From NCBI RefSeq assembly GCF_029227915.1, contig NC_079882.1:8248001-8308000 (forward strand): a stretch of DNA of 60,000 nucleotides. The letters run 5' to 3'. Shown here in pieces: positions 26,101 to 37,200 of this stretch (the stretch's first letter is position 1; each line of letters opens with the position of its first letter). This DNA comes from Hydractinia symbiolongicarpus (Eukaryota > Cnidaria > Hydrozoa > Anthoathecata > Hydractiniidae). The notes beneath the pieces were generated by a model. That model searched no databases and was not told where the DNA came from. It was given only the letters and a program-made list of their open reading frames with translations. Both the position numbers and the translations under genes were made by a program.

Positions 26101-26619
26101 AATCATCTATGGTGTCTCATAGCTCTCACATTTCTGAGTTAGTCTCACATAATTAAAGGAAATTCGCAGTCCTAGAGTAGAATCTAGTGCTTCTTTAACG
26201 CTCAACCTTGCTAACTTGACTGCCTTGCCGCCTGACTTTCTTAAACTTGACTACCCTTTTTTCATTTAGGATCTCGATTCATTCAATTTTACGCAAGTTA
26301 ATTCCAAGGTTACCATAACAACGAGCGGTAAACTGACAGGTCTTGTTGTGTGGCATGATCTACATCTTTCTGAAATCGTAAGCATCTCTACGTCACCTTC
26401 GGATAAGGTATGGAAAGTGTTACTCAAATCTTTTGAGTTGTTGACTGTGCTCTGTTTTTACAATAAGTGCATCTCTTTTTATTTATTTATTTATTTTAGA
26501 CACATTGGAATCAGTCGTGTGTAATTTTTTCCGAACAAAACATTGTTTCAGCTAATGACTGTCTTGCTGTCATGACAACGAGAAACAAAAGCAACTTACA
26601 TTTTTCTTATTCGCGCTGA
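8189..26619 (+). CDS. prmt9: Protein arginine N-methyltransferase 9, 13 exons
   Basis: Exons: 8189-8727, 9985-10149, 11730-11838, 14881-14948, 15301-15460, 15847-16039, 16493-16846, 17050-17163, 19601-19703, 20201-20357, 25170-25277, 26270-26407, 26500-26619 (TGA). All introns are GT..AG and every junction keeps phase; the product is about 775 residues (vertebrate PRMT9 is about 845). The N-terminal 140 residues match the TPR-like region and contain DRWHFRMLND. The SAM-binding motif I is VGSGTG (172-177) and post-I is VYSCE (191-195). The two catalytic glutamates sit in TEIFDCGLLGEG (E242, E251). SCWEQAV (394-400) and a C-terminal THW (737-739) mark the first and second methyltransferase modules; the second lacks a canonical SAM motif, as is usual for PRMT9. 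Known role: symmetric dimethylation of splicing factor SF3B2. An in-frame TAG 15 bases upstream supports the start. Introns reach 4.8 kb and carry several repeats. Exon 7 has a Cys/Ser-rich insert-like stretch of low conservation. Confidence 0.95.
9050..9510. repeat. Imperfect long inverted repeat in PRMT9 intron 1
   Basis: The left arm (about 9050-9210) contains GATCTTTTCGCTTTCTACGA and later TTTTTTGTGACGAAGAATGC. The reverse complement of the right arm (about 9385-9510) contains GATCTTTTCGCTTTCTATGA and TTTTTGTGACAAAGAATGC in the same order. Arms are roughly 125-160 bases with an internal length difference, around a spacer of about 175 bases. It is probably a decayed foldback or TIR element. 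Confidence 0.6.
10658..10669. repeat. Target-site duplication, one side of the LINE insertion
   Basis: TAGGAAAAGTAA occurs here and again at 11448-11459, exactly bordering the reverse-transcriptase fragment. This marks a target-primed insertion. Confidence 0.8.
10670..11447 (-). mobile_element. 5'-truncated non-LTR retrotransposon (LINE), reverse-transcriptase C-terminal part
   Basis: The minus-strand frame (stop near 10657, open to 11448) encodes the region after the LINE polymerase active site. Recognisable blocks are FCYLGDMLGSEGG, KGKLYEACVRSVMLY, ETWAVKQEDLDCLER, RMVRWMCN, LNWLGHLERM and KPRGRPRKTW, all typical of LINE open reading frame 2 ends. The first residues (YCKHWVHKKC ... CKRC) look like a zinc-knuckle or PHD-type patch. 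The insertion is flanked by 12-bp duplications. The apparent start ATG straddles the insertion boundary, so it is not a real start; the upstream endonuclease and polymerase core are missing. The 3' end carries an ATGATGAATGATGATT-like tail. It lies antisense in PRMT9 intron 2, and its long uninterrupted frame suggests a young copy. Clade not determined. Confidence 0.85.
11448..11459. repeat. Target-site duplication, other side of the LINE insertion
   Basis: Identical copy of TAGGAAAAGTAA at 10658-10669, on the 5' side of the LINE fragment. Confidence 0.8.
12573..12707 (+). pseudogene. Fragment of a P2X7-intracellular-domain-like repeat protein
   Basis: A 44-codon frame ending in TGA encodes an acidic stretch followed by KLQPYNFEPLVS. 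The (L/I)xPYxFEP signature is what I recognise from the multicopy P2X7-intracellular-domain-like proteins of cnidarians and other invertebrates. There is no credible start and the downstream Cys/His domain is not visible, so this is a remnant. It lies in PRMT9 intron 3, 300 bases after an AAGGGGCACTCCAAGG motif (about 12269) that could be one end of the carrying element. Confidence 0.35.
14516..14541. repeat. Perfect 26-base palindrome (hairpin)
   Basis: Twelve-base arms ACAAACCCCCTT and AAGGGGGTTTGT are separated by AA. It lies in PRMT9 intron 3, 340 bases before exon 4. Confidence 0.85.
19407..19503 (-). mobile_element. Short Helitron-like element (97 bp)
   Basis: Read on the minus strand it begins TCTCTATAATAATAGCC and ends GTTAACGACTAA. 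A hairpin with stems CCCGTGAA/TTCACGGG (19418-19437) precedes the end. It is inserted between A and T. Located in PRMT9 intron 8. Compared with its relatives at 23613 and 42791 it has a paired base change in the stem. Confidence 0.65.
20358..25169. other. PRMT9 intron 10, 4.8 kb
   Basis: Apart from the short Helitron-like element at 23613-23752 I see no supportable feature. Two antisense open frames (21439-21738, rich in Lys, Arg and Ser; 22097-22372) show no family motif and join in no consistent splice phase, so I do not call them genes. Confidence 0.45.
23613..23752 (+). mobile_element. Short Helitron-like element (140 bp)
   Basis: It begins TCTATATTACGTC, carries a GTCTGTCCGTCCGTCTGTC tract and GGTAGCTTAGCTGCG, and ends with hairpin stems CCCGTGGA/TCCACGGG (23722-23741) followed by CTAACGACTAG. 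The flanking 3' base is T; the 5' flanking base is G rather than the usual A. It lies in PRMT9 intron 10. Confidence 0.7.
25387..25764 (-). other. Antisense open frame of 125 codons in PRMT9 intron 11, unrecognised
   Basis: This frame is somewhat richer in G+C than the surrounding intron. It has no signal peptide, membrane segment or family motif that I can see. A chance frame is the simplest explanation; an uncharacterised small gene or repeat-derived frame cannot be excluded. Confidence 0.15.
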
Positions 26620-26725
26620 CAGCTACTTCCAACCTGTTTTTTTAAATAACATGCTTTTGAAGTTTGTAATAAGTCATGTCAGAACAAAATTTGACCATGA
26701 ATATTAAATTGTTGTCTTTTTTTTT

Positions 26726-26806
26726 CCAGTTCACTTTTTTTTTCGCCAGTTCACTTTTTTTTTTCGCCAGTTCACTTTTTTTTTCGCCAGTTCACTTTTT
26801 TTGCTA
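26726..26806 (+). repeat. 20-21-bp tandem repeat downstream of the PRMT9 stop
   Basis: Four units of the form CCAGTTCACTTTTTTTTTCG start at 26726, 26746, 26767 and 26787. They begin about 105 bases after the TGA, so they are probably in the 3' UTR. A possible ATTAAA signal at 26703-26708 would place the poly(A) site within or just before them. Confidence 0.8.
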
Positions 26807-27142
26807 GCTGCATATAGCTATTTCATCTCCAATGGATAGGTAATTCTAAGTATGTATTTAAACCTTTATAAAATTTGAACTTTTTAAGATTCCGAGAAAG
26901 CATTTACCATGTTGATAACTTCCGTACTACACAACCTCGCTTTCAAAATGAGGTTCATGGCGACAACTCAGAAAATTAAATAGAATAACCAACAGGGAAT
27001 TAGTTTTTACAGTAGCGTTGGAATGTAAAATATTGCCTTCAAATTGTAAGTTCCTTCGTGTTTTGCAATTATTCAGGTAAGAAGTAACGGTGCAATATTA
27101 AAATGTACATAAGTGGCATGTTTTCGTTTAAAAATTTTATAT

Positions 27143-27148
27143 TTTATT
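27143..27148 (-). terminator. Candidate polyadenylation signal of the Sprouty-like gene
   Basis: AATAAA on the minus strand, about 40 bases past the TAA stop. The plus-strand AATAAA at 27162-27167 is a late candidate for PRMT9. The two convergent genes would then overlap slightly at their 3' ends. Confidence 0.35.
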
Positions 27149-27188
27149 ATATATCAACAGTAATAAATTATTATTTAAAAATTATATA

Positions 27189-27965
27189 TTAGCTTCTCCA
27201 TTTGATTAACATATTTACAGCCCCGTCTAAACAGGGATAGAAAGTTAAGCAGGGTAGGCATGGTATACACGATGCGAATATTGCTAATTTTTTTAAGTTT
27301 GTTTTCAGAGATCCGTCGCACGAGCAAACGTTTTTTAAAGATGGTGATGTGTACCCAATGTCGTCATCGTGCATGACACAGTGATAACACATGGCGTTCA
27401 CGCACCAATAACACGTGCACACGGAAATACACGATTTCGTGCGATACAAACATGAATTACATTTGCTTCTGTTGTCAAAGTTCTCCCGAGTATTCGAGCT
27501 TACGGTGTTACCGTTAACGTCTTTACGCGTTGACTGATTCGATTTATAATTTGCGGTAGGTTGGTTAGTGATGACAGTTTGTCCTTGGTTGTTTGTGGTG
27601 TAGGTTTTATTTGTATAATATTTTGGAAACAGCATCTCCGAATGTTTGGTGTGTTTTACCATGGGCATTTCGTCGCTGGGTGAACTCATTTCAATACTCG
27701 ATGCTGGGCTGTTTGGCGATGAGGGTTCGTTTGATAAAAATCCTGGACACGATAAAGCCAAACGCAATCTGCGTTTTTTAAACGAATCTGTTGTCACCCT
27801 CATCGGTACACCATCGGAAGGCATTGTGTATCTTTGTTCATTGTCTACTTTGTTGACGTTGACACGCGGTCTTATCTCGACGTCGGCGACGTAAAAATTC
27901 TCCATGACTCGACCGTCAATTGAACTGATAGAATTGCGACGATGTCGCTCTGAATATCTAGCCAT
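27189..27965 (-). CDS. spry: Sprouty-like receptor tyrosine kinase signalling inhibitor, single exon
   Basis: A complete 258-residue frame in one exon. Residues about 169-256 form a Cys-rich domain with 14 cysteines in the Sprouty/SPRED order: CNSC, C-x(3)-C-x-C-x(2)-C, then MCYHCVMHDDD (compare the YHC plus acidic motif of Sprouty), VCSC, a basic patch, and a hydrophobic SCIPCLPCL stretch ending in YPCLDGAVNML. This domain is palmitoylated and membrane-targeting in the family. The N-terminal half is poorly conserved but has a Ser/Pro-rich patch (SSPNSPASSIEMSSPSDE, 82-99) like the Sprouty serine-rich motif, and NEQRYTMP (42-49), which may correspond to the N-terminal phosphotyrosine motif. 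There is no EVH1 or KBD domain, which argues against SPRED. The domain is shorter and has fewer cysteines than vertebrate Sprouty. Family role: feedback inhibition of FGF/EGF-Ras-MAPK signalling. The intronless coding region is common in the family. The gene is convergent with PRMT9, whose stop is 570 bases away. Confidence 0.75.
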   Translation of the reverse strand: MARYSERHRRNSISSIDGRVMENFYVADVEIRPRVNVNKVDNEQRYTMPSDGVPMRVTTDSFKKRRLRLALSCPGFLSNEPSSPNSPASSIEMSSPSDEMPMVKHTKHSEMLFPKYYTNKTYTTNNQGQTVITNQPTANYKSNQSTRKDVNGNTVSSNTRENFDNRSKCNSCLYRTKSCISVCTCYWCVNAMCYHCVMHDDDIGYTSPSLKNVCSCDGSLKTNLKKLAIFASCIPCLPCLTFYPCLDGAVNMLIKWRS

Positions 27966-30900
27966 ATTTTTAACAAATGTTCAGTATATAATGGTTAAAA
28001 CCACGTAAAACTTTTGTGTAATTTCTTTAAATCAATGTCTTCTTGTATGTGTTTCTTTGCGTTAGTTTAACAACCGACTCCAATTCGTATAGTGCTGCCA
28101 AACTTTTTTCTTTAAATGACAACTTTATTTTATTATCATGTAATTTCCTAAAATGATAGATAAAATGTTCTAATTAGAAACAAAATATGACATTTTTGAT
28201 GTGATTAGCTCATCAGTCCGTCCTTTTAATTAAAAACCTAACCCTATAATACACCTTAATAGAATTGTGAAATCAAGCCTGTAAGCATTGGGGTACAGTT
28301 ATATGTAGTCCGTACCTATGTTAAAAATAACCATATGAGGATGGCTTAGAAATATTAAAAATAAATACACAATATAAAACGTTAGTAACTTAAATAATAG
28401 CCTTTTACAAAATTTCTATCTTCATAGTGTACTACTATATTTTTTATAAGCTAGCATTTTTTCTTTTTCTCACTAACTCTCTCTACCTCTCTCTTTTTAT
28501 CTTTTTGTCTTTCTTTCTGAATATATAATATGTGACATTACAACTGAGTTGATAAAAAATCTGCTAACAATGTAGTTTAGTTACGTAGCCGGTTGCTCAT
28601 ACATCTGACGCATACGCACCCACGAAAAAAATTACGCCATTATGTTTTTGATATTTGCTCTCCTCCTCGGGTTTTTCAAATGTCTTTTTTCACGATTAAT
28701 GTAATTGTCGAAAATTAAAGCTATTTCATAACTCATCCGTAATGACGCTTTGCTATTTTCACTCCTCAAACTTCCGCTACTCGTTCTTCTTGAAAAAAAT
28801 GTACTTTGTGGTCGAGCTGATAATTTCTTGTGAGGAAATTTTTACACGACGCATTTGGTTAACCACGATTGCGTATCTCCTCGTTTTTATATCTTATTGA
28901 ACACAACACACAATCTCGCTTCACACTTTCCAAGAACTGTGTCACGATATTGCCAAAGTTTGTCAGAAATGTTCAAAGCCATGGTAAAGTTGGTTAGATG
29001 AATTTCTAGCTCTTAGTAACACATTTTATAATCTATTAGCGTGCGACAGATGAAAAAAAAATTGTCGTTTTTATGGCTATCGTGTATTGACAATCTCGTG
29101 TATTGACATTGTTGTGACATCATTGCGGTCATCATTTTTAAGTACATAATATCAAGTTTCAGTTACGTCGAAAATTAATAAAATTCAGTAATAAGTCTTT
29201 CTCTATTATCTATATTCTACTAATCACTCCATAGCAAACCAGTCTGTTTTGCCAGTTTCGCTATCTTCTCCAACCTTGTCCCCAGGGGTTTTTTTTCGCC
29301 TTTATGTCGAGCCCCTTTTAACAAATCTTCTTATGCCATCCTCAGAACGAGATATATTGTTATTTTCGCGCCATAGTAAACACTTAAAATGAACTGTTTT
29401 TATTTGCATAAAACACAAAGGAAATTAGAAGACAGCTAACAACACACTACTACAAACACATACGAGCTTGTTATTCTTGATAGTGACACTTTTTCCTAGT
29501 GTAGCACGTCCTCTTTGACCTGTGCACTTTCTATTTAAGCGTTAAATAGATTATTTTCAATCTAGAAACTTGTTTATATTTGACCATCCCACGCGTTCAA
29601 ATTTGCCAATTATATGGGAACGGAAATAAGACTTGAAGCGAAACAATAAATACAAATTTTCAATCCCATGATGCAATTTGGTATTCATTGTTTTTTAATG
29701 CAAATTGTTTTCATCAAAGCTTAAGATAAATTATTGTATGATTGTATGGGTATATATACAGCAGGCTATAGGGAATTTTCGTGTTAACTGGTTCCGGGGA
29801 TTTTGGAATGGCTTATAATGGAAAAACGGTGTCGCTCTTTCCGGGTTTTAGATAGAAAATTGAAATAAAAAAGGTTATGAATAAAAGAATGCAAATAATA
29901 TACATTTTTTTATAACACAAAGTGGACTGAGTAGTGGAGAAATTGCTGAAACAAGAGAGAAATATTGTTTTTACAGTTTTTTATGAGAATCACTAGGCTA
30001 GAAATCCATAGCCGCTAGGCCATTGATGGTTTGCCAAGAACGAATAAGCGCTAATGCTTCAGAAAATTAATTTTTCGCGCGCTATCTTTGCAGAAGCTCC
30101 CACCCTTTAGCCAATAAGCTGTCCTTTCTTAAAAAACGCGCTTTTGTTAGAATTTTTTGTCAAAATGATATGTTAGCTAATTTTATTTCAATATTTTGAT
30201 TTTCTACGTCATATGTTTTCTTGAGGAAGAATAGGGAACCTAGTGGAATCCAAATAAGTACTTGTTACTGGCCCGCTCGAACATTCACAGAGTGCTCGAA
30301 ATTTTTAAATAGCGCCACTCGCTTACATTAAAACTCTGATTAATTTTTATGGAAATTCTTTAATAAATACTCATTTATAAGTCAGCTAGTTTTTTAATCT
30401 GGATTATTGACAAATTTCCTGTACGAGTCACATGATTATTGTTGACTGGCTTATGATTATAATTTACGTACAGGAAATATGGCTGAGTGTTATACAAATT
30501 TGTTTCTCGCAGCAGAAGGGGGATTGAATGACTTATGACAAAAAACGTCATTTATAATTTCAACTTTTGTCATACTGTTTTTTTTATTGGACGCTGGATG
30601 TTTTCGACCATTTTTTACCTTATTTGATCGTATTTTCATTTGTAATAGTAAGAACACAACTTCAGATTTTTGGCCGCATTTTGTTTTTATTTAAGCAATC
30701 TCTAAAATTTATGAATTCACGTATTAGTAAATTAAGTTTTTTTATTGCTGAGACAGCTTTAAAAGAAGGAAGAGTTATTACAGGGGAGAAAAGAAACGAT
30801 CGCAAACAAACAAAAATTTGAAAGTTGAGAGTTCTTTGATATTAAGAAATAAAATCAAGTTAAAAATTTTCACAGGAAACCTTATAAATATACCAGTAAA

Positions 30901-33900
30901 CCTAAATTTTCAAATAATATTGAAATAATTCGGAAATGTTTTTAATGTAGCTTGCTTTCAAAAAATGGCAAAGCGAAATTTTATATTTTCTGTATCGAGT
31001 GGCTCGATATCTTTTGTATGACTGTCCTAAGTACGTCATTGCAACCGCTAAAAAACGTGAATATAACTAGCCTTAACAATCAACTTAAACACCGTGAATT
31101 TTTATGAGACTTTGATTGTAATCTAACAAATAAAAGTGCTATCAGTTGCTAAATAATATAAATATTAACATTCCATGAAAGGGTGAGTTTATTCTAGGCT
31201 ACACTTGACACCTACAGTTGCCATCGCTGGCCACTTAATAACTAAAAAGAAAAGTGGTAATATTTTTAATGCTGTTAAATGCATTTCATCAAACGGTTGT
31301 CAAGAGTTGGCTAACGCTGGTAAGGTGGCAGTACTGTGACGTCTTTCTTGTTTTTGTTTTGAATGTTTAACACAGAGAATTTTTCGAGAATTTAACTGTA
31401 ACTCCACCAATCAAAATGCCTCAGTGCATTGTATATTTAACAAGATTTAACTGGTAGGATAATAGTAGTACCCTATTCTGGCGTGGAAAACCTAGACTGA
31501 AAGGTGTTTGTTTTTTTCCCAAATATCGCCAATCACGATGATATAAATGGGAAAATTGCTGAAACTCGTGTATTTATCATGTCCCTCTCACTAGTTTATC
31601 ATAATTCGCCATCTTGCAAAATTTGCACTATTATGCTAAATGCTAATTTGTAGTTATATCAAAAGATGTATAGCTATAGGATTAAAGGGTCCATATTTTA
31701 CCTTTTTGCTAACAAGACTGAACCTTCGAAAAATTTGAAGCACTGTACTTGAAATGCAATCACAGTGAAATTGGTAACAATCGAAAGTAACATAAAATAC
31801 GTTCTCAAATGAAAATGAAAGTGAGTGACATAACATTTGTTAGTTTACGTTGATATTTGTCATTCAACCCTATAAGAAATGACCTTTCCAGTGTTTCAAA
31901 CTCCTTAAGCTTGATTAGGAAAAATGATTTTGTTGACAGAAGCTAATTAAAAAAGTAATTTAAGATTCACACATAAAGATATTTATTCTGTGGAAAATGT
32001 CAGTTCAATAGTGATACTGTTGTGATAAAACTTCTCTCGTGACATCTGATTAATGTTTATAAAGTTGTAATCCTGAGACATTGTCCATAAAGAAGAAATC
32101 GTATCAGTAACGCAATACTGTTATAAATCTCTTCATATATTTTAACATTAAATTTATAAATAAATACTAAAAACCTGAAATCTCTATCATAATATTGTCA
32201 AAAAAGAAATCGGAGACATTTTTAAAAATAGACTAGCAAATTGTTTTTATCAACAAGATATTAAGATAAATTTATTAACTTACTAAACTTACGAAAGAAA
32301 GAAACGTTAATCTTGTTTATATTATCAACAATTTCGCAGGATCTTGGTAAGAACAACAAATTGAAAATTAAAAGATGGCGTTAAAGCTCCGGTGAAGTTA
32401 ATTCGTGAAGAATGTAGAAATTTAAAAAATTATGAATTGATCAACAATAACAAGGGTTTTCTGATATTATATTGCTCGATAATAGGAATTCAAAGACATG
32501 CTGTATTTCGATTTCAGCAACACCACTCCACAGTGGTTAGCAGTCCATTACACGCACGTCCCTTTTGTGCATGGTACTGGTAAAAACAGGATTAAAAACT
32601 TATGTGTTAAGCTGTACTTACTGCTAAAAGCTTTATACTCGTTTCAGCTTCACACTCTCACCCCTCTAGTTGTAAATAACATATTTTCATCTGCTGCCTT
32701 AGAGTTTTATCTTAAAACTTTTCAAAGTTTGAACTTTTATGAGACGGAGAACAATTATCGAAGCCCACGCCCGTTCACATACAAGTAAAGATGTTTTTCT
32801 AAATACTCTGATTGTTTTTCAATCCACTACAAAGCCTTTTCGCTAACACGAAAATATAACAAACAAAATATAACTGAACATTAAAATTTCCGGGACAGAA
32901 TTGGCCAAATTGAGTTGAAATATCTCTGCAATGCATTCTACAAATAAGCGTAAAAACACCTAAGGACAGTTTTAAACCTTATCTTTTAGTTAATTTTTGA
33001 TTAGAAATCTCTACAGATCAAGCAATATCAAAAGAACAGTTTTGGAGTTGTATCTCATTAAAAGAATTTTTCACTGTTTTTTCTTTTGCCCGCCTGCTAT
33101 CCCAATTACACAGCTAAAAAAAATGTTATGAAGTCGAAGTTCGTTGATGTTCATCTGTTAAAATGTAGGAGTGGGAGTTGAAGAAATTATACTCACACGT
33201 CACTAGAATTAGTTATATTTTTAACTTGTTTACAAACCATAAAAATTACATTCGAAGCAGATGTTATAATCTGGTTTAACCTGTTTTTTTTTGAAGTGGG
33301 TGTTTTATAATTCTGGGGCTTTGTATGATTTACAACTGATTCTTTAGGAATTTTTATTTCTTTATCTATATTGTGGCTATAACGTTTATAATGCCTCGCA
33401 AAAATTCTTTTTAATAATATAATACGTTTTCGTTAACTTATTGGATTCCTATTGTTTTTTGTCTGGAGTTGATTACCGTTCACGTCTTTTTTTTCTATAA
33501 AACGTTTACGTTACTTTTTCTATAAGTATATAAGAATAAACGTAAGCAACTAATGCTGGCATTGTAAAATTTTAAGCAACTTTTAGTGCTCAGCTTTGCA
33601 CTTTAGCAACCACAATATTCGTACTAATTTTCGCGCGTATTAATGTTCGGGAAAGTTTAAATTCCCCTACGAACCATATAATTGAATGTTTTAGACAAAA
33701 TATTAAAAATATTAAAACCCATTTCTGCAATCAATTTTGTTTCTTTGAAGAACGTATATTTCCATGCGTGTGAATTTTTGCGCAAAATGTTGTTTTACGC
33801 CTAACTTGAGTACTAAATTTCGCGCGCTAACGAATTTTTTCGCACGAATACTTAAAACTAGCACGCGAAAGAGATGTAAATATAAAAAGAGAATTTTATT

Positions 33901-34111
33901 AAATTTTCATTAAGCAAAAATTATGAGAACTGTCAACTTTTTTTTAATCAAAAAAGTTTATTATAAGCGACTGTTACGAAACTTTATAGTAATGAACTTA
34001 TTGAAAAAATATGCAGCTTTGAGTGGTCAGCTAAACCTCACTTTCTTGTTAAGAAATGTGGATCTGAGATATGACTAACTATTTAGAGAATATCTTAAAA
34101 TACGTTAGGAA
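27966..34111. other. Intergenic stretch upstream of the Sprouty-like gene
   Basis: No supportable gene. The first kilobase or so (27966-29000) should hold the Sprouty-like promoter, but I see no clear TATA or other element. A CCTTGTCCCCAGGGG motif near 29272 belongs to the CTCGTTCCC-type repeats. A carboxylesterase-like exon fragment is possible at about 32486-32579 (see findings). Confidence 0.45.
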
Positions 34112-34219
34112 ATGACCAAAATAAAATAGGCTAATGGCTGAAAAAGGCCGATGACCAAAATAGGCCAATGACCAAAATAGTCCAATGACCAAAATAGGCT
34201 AATAACTAAAATTGGCCAT
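34112..34219. repeat. 17-bp tandem repeat
   Basis: About six imperfect units of the form AATGACCAAAATAGGCC, degenerating at both ends. No coding overlap. Confidence 0.75.
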
Positions 34220-37200
34220 ATAGAATAGAACGTAAAATATAAAAAAAGATGGTATTCAAACACCAAAGTTTTGATATAGGTGAATATTTATCATAGCACA
34301 TCCGTATTTCATTTTCAACAGAGAATGCTTCACCCCGATCAGACCTCTGATCATGACGGGCGAGTATAATGCGTGTAAGTCACATTGAAAAAGAACTATT
34401 GTGTTCATCACTACTGCCAAGCAGTGAGCGGGATTTTAAAGTTTTGCTGAGTTAGATTGGAGAAAATAGTGTTCTTTGCGTTATCAAAGGTATCTCTGAA
34501 CAGGGAAAGCATGCCTGTTGGTACGGGCTGACCAGTTGAGAGACCATCGACAAGGGCTCCACCAACACCTAAGATCTGATACACTTATTTTTAGTCTTGA
34601 CTTGTCTAATTTAAACCCTTGTCCCTATATTTTTTTTTTTTTTTCAAACGCACTATCTATAAGAAATTTACCCTCACCCAGTTTTATTTTTTCACATGTA
34701 TTTTGTTCTTCAGTTTAATACACTACAAATATTTTTCGTCATGTAAAATCAAATTCAAATGTTGCAAAAAAGCATTAACTAATTCTAAGGAAATTTCTAC
34801 CTTGAAATCTGTATTCCTTTTCCTTTTTTCCCGTAAACTTTCATTCCTGCCATTGTTCCTATTTCGGCCTTATTATTTTTCAGCTATTCCCGATTATTGA
34901 GTTTAAATTTTTTATTGAAACAGCTGAAATTCATAATGAGATCCCTGACTCTCTAGCTCTTAATCCTGTGCTGCTGAAGAAGAAGGGAGTCAAAAAAAAA
35001 TATAGCTGTTCTGATGAAATGAAGTTAAATTTTTAACTTTTATGAGGACTCCCATTTTTTTCATTGAAACACATTGAAGAGATTTCTCAGCTTAAGTGTT
35101 ATCCCACTTTATAATTTTTACGTACCTTTATCTTCCTTTTATACTTTTCGTTCTTTTGACCTACGTTCGTGATTTATAGGTTTGAGTCTACCTTTCTTTC
35201 TTTCTTTCTTTATATAACACAGAATGGATAATTTCTTCCAACGTGGGAGGACGTGGGCTTAGTCCCAGTCAGAGTTATTCTAGTGGCTGCGACAGTGCGA
35301 ATGACTCAGCATAATAGGGTTATTAGATTCATGTATACGGTGTTTTTTTTTGCATGTTAAATCGACAGCCATGTTGCAGGATTTTTATTGGTTACAGCTT
35401 TCGTGGGCATTGAATGGGTTATTACCAAATGTACTTTTAACGATGTTTTTTTAAAAGAATTTGTGCCGTAGCTATCTTAAATATAACAGGGAATTTTTAT
35501 GGGATTCCTTATCACATAGTAATTCTTATATGAAGCTTAAGATAAAAATCAGATCAGGCTGCAAAGAACATTTTGCTAAGACGTAATTAGTAGGTAAAAT
35601 GCTGCTAAAATAAGGAGCAGCTTCTCCCATTCTTTTCCCTAAATAAGCAAATATTTTACAGTTCCTTGCTTGATTATTCCACAAAATGTGTATTCCTAAT
35701 CCTTCCTACAAGAACGCGACAATAAAACACACATTGGCTGTGTCGAACAATTTCCCTTCCTTGTCAACTTTTATATGTCTACTCAGTTTTCAGATTCTTT
35801 CTCTATACATCTATCATATGAGAACAACATTATGATCACTGGCAAATCTTTTTCCAATCATCTGGTGGCTGTAGATTATCGGACTTATTTTAATACTTCA
35901 ATTACTTGTACACAATTTTTTTTTAACAAAATCAAAATTCTAACCAGGTTGGTCATTATTTTTATTTCTCTATTGTTCTAAACAACAGACCTATTGTTTT
36001 TAACGGAAATCCCAGTCAGATATTCTTATAAAGTATATTCTTCTAACTGAAAAAGTGTATACTCGTTTTAAATAAGATTTCCGCTGCGTGATTCTCCACA
36101 GATCGCGGAGATCTGGGTCCAGTTAAAACCCACTTAAATTTAACAGTCCCTTATGTAAGGTTTCCTAGTGATTAATTAATCGCGTGTGCGCATTTCCAGT
36201 TACGTGCATCGATAAAATTTAGTTCCATTCACTGGTTACACAACGTAATTGAAACAGGGTCCGAATGTGTGATTACTTGTCCGCGTCCGCACCGAAACTG
36301 AAATTTTCACGTGAATCGGAAAATATCAAGGGTCAATTAGCTACACGTTGGCTTTTTTGAGTTTTTTCATTGTTCATTGTTACAGAAATAACCGGAAAGT
36401 TTTGTTTTCGTGGGCATCTATTACTTTATCTAAGAACGGGCGCTTTCCCATGAATTTTAACGGAGCAATCCGACATTCGCCTACTTTGTTTATGTTAGAA
36501 TTAAACGGAAACGTATATTTTCATGTCGCTCTTCCCTAGTTTGCGATAACAAGTCATTGCATAACAATGTTTGGCCATGTATTAAGTGTCATTATCCCAC
36601 AACCCGCCCCCGAGACTTTTTAGAATTTTTTTTTTATCAGGGCGGAACCTCGACTTTTCGTGTAAGATGTAAAGAATGAGATAACAGAATCTAGACATCT
36701 ACGTATCGTTCATTCACCACATGTGCAGTTATATACGTTTTCCGTTGTTTTTTCCTTAGATGTGTTCTTTTTATGACGTAATAGTATCCGTGACGCAACT
36801 AGTACATTTGTTATTCGCTAGGAGCAAAAGTATACTTTATCGATTCAAAAACTGATTAATTTTTTCTTTTTTATTTACCGTCTTTTATTTTTACTGACCA
36901 CCGTGTTACACTAATGATTTCCCAATGCTACTTATAGAACATGTGTATTGATGCTTTCTAGTTTGCCGAACAGAAGCCGACCTGAATAGAAACAGTCATC
37001 GAATTAATCAACACAGAACGCTCATAGGTAAGAGGCATAGAAAAACAAAAACATGGAGTGTCCCGAAAGGTTTTGGGCAGTTGTATTTTAAATAGTACAG
37101 CGATATTTGTTATGCACGGTCTTATAACTAGCCGCTGGGTGTGGATAATGAGTGAAGATTGTTTTTGATCATAACATTATGGAAATATAGCAGATAGAAA

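Noticed and set aside
34330-34580. Possible 5S rRNA-like segment (GGCTGACCAGTTGAGAGACC)
   Set aside because: Only a short stretch resembles 5S; the box A/C promoter and remaining structure are not found.
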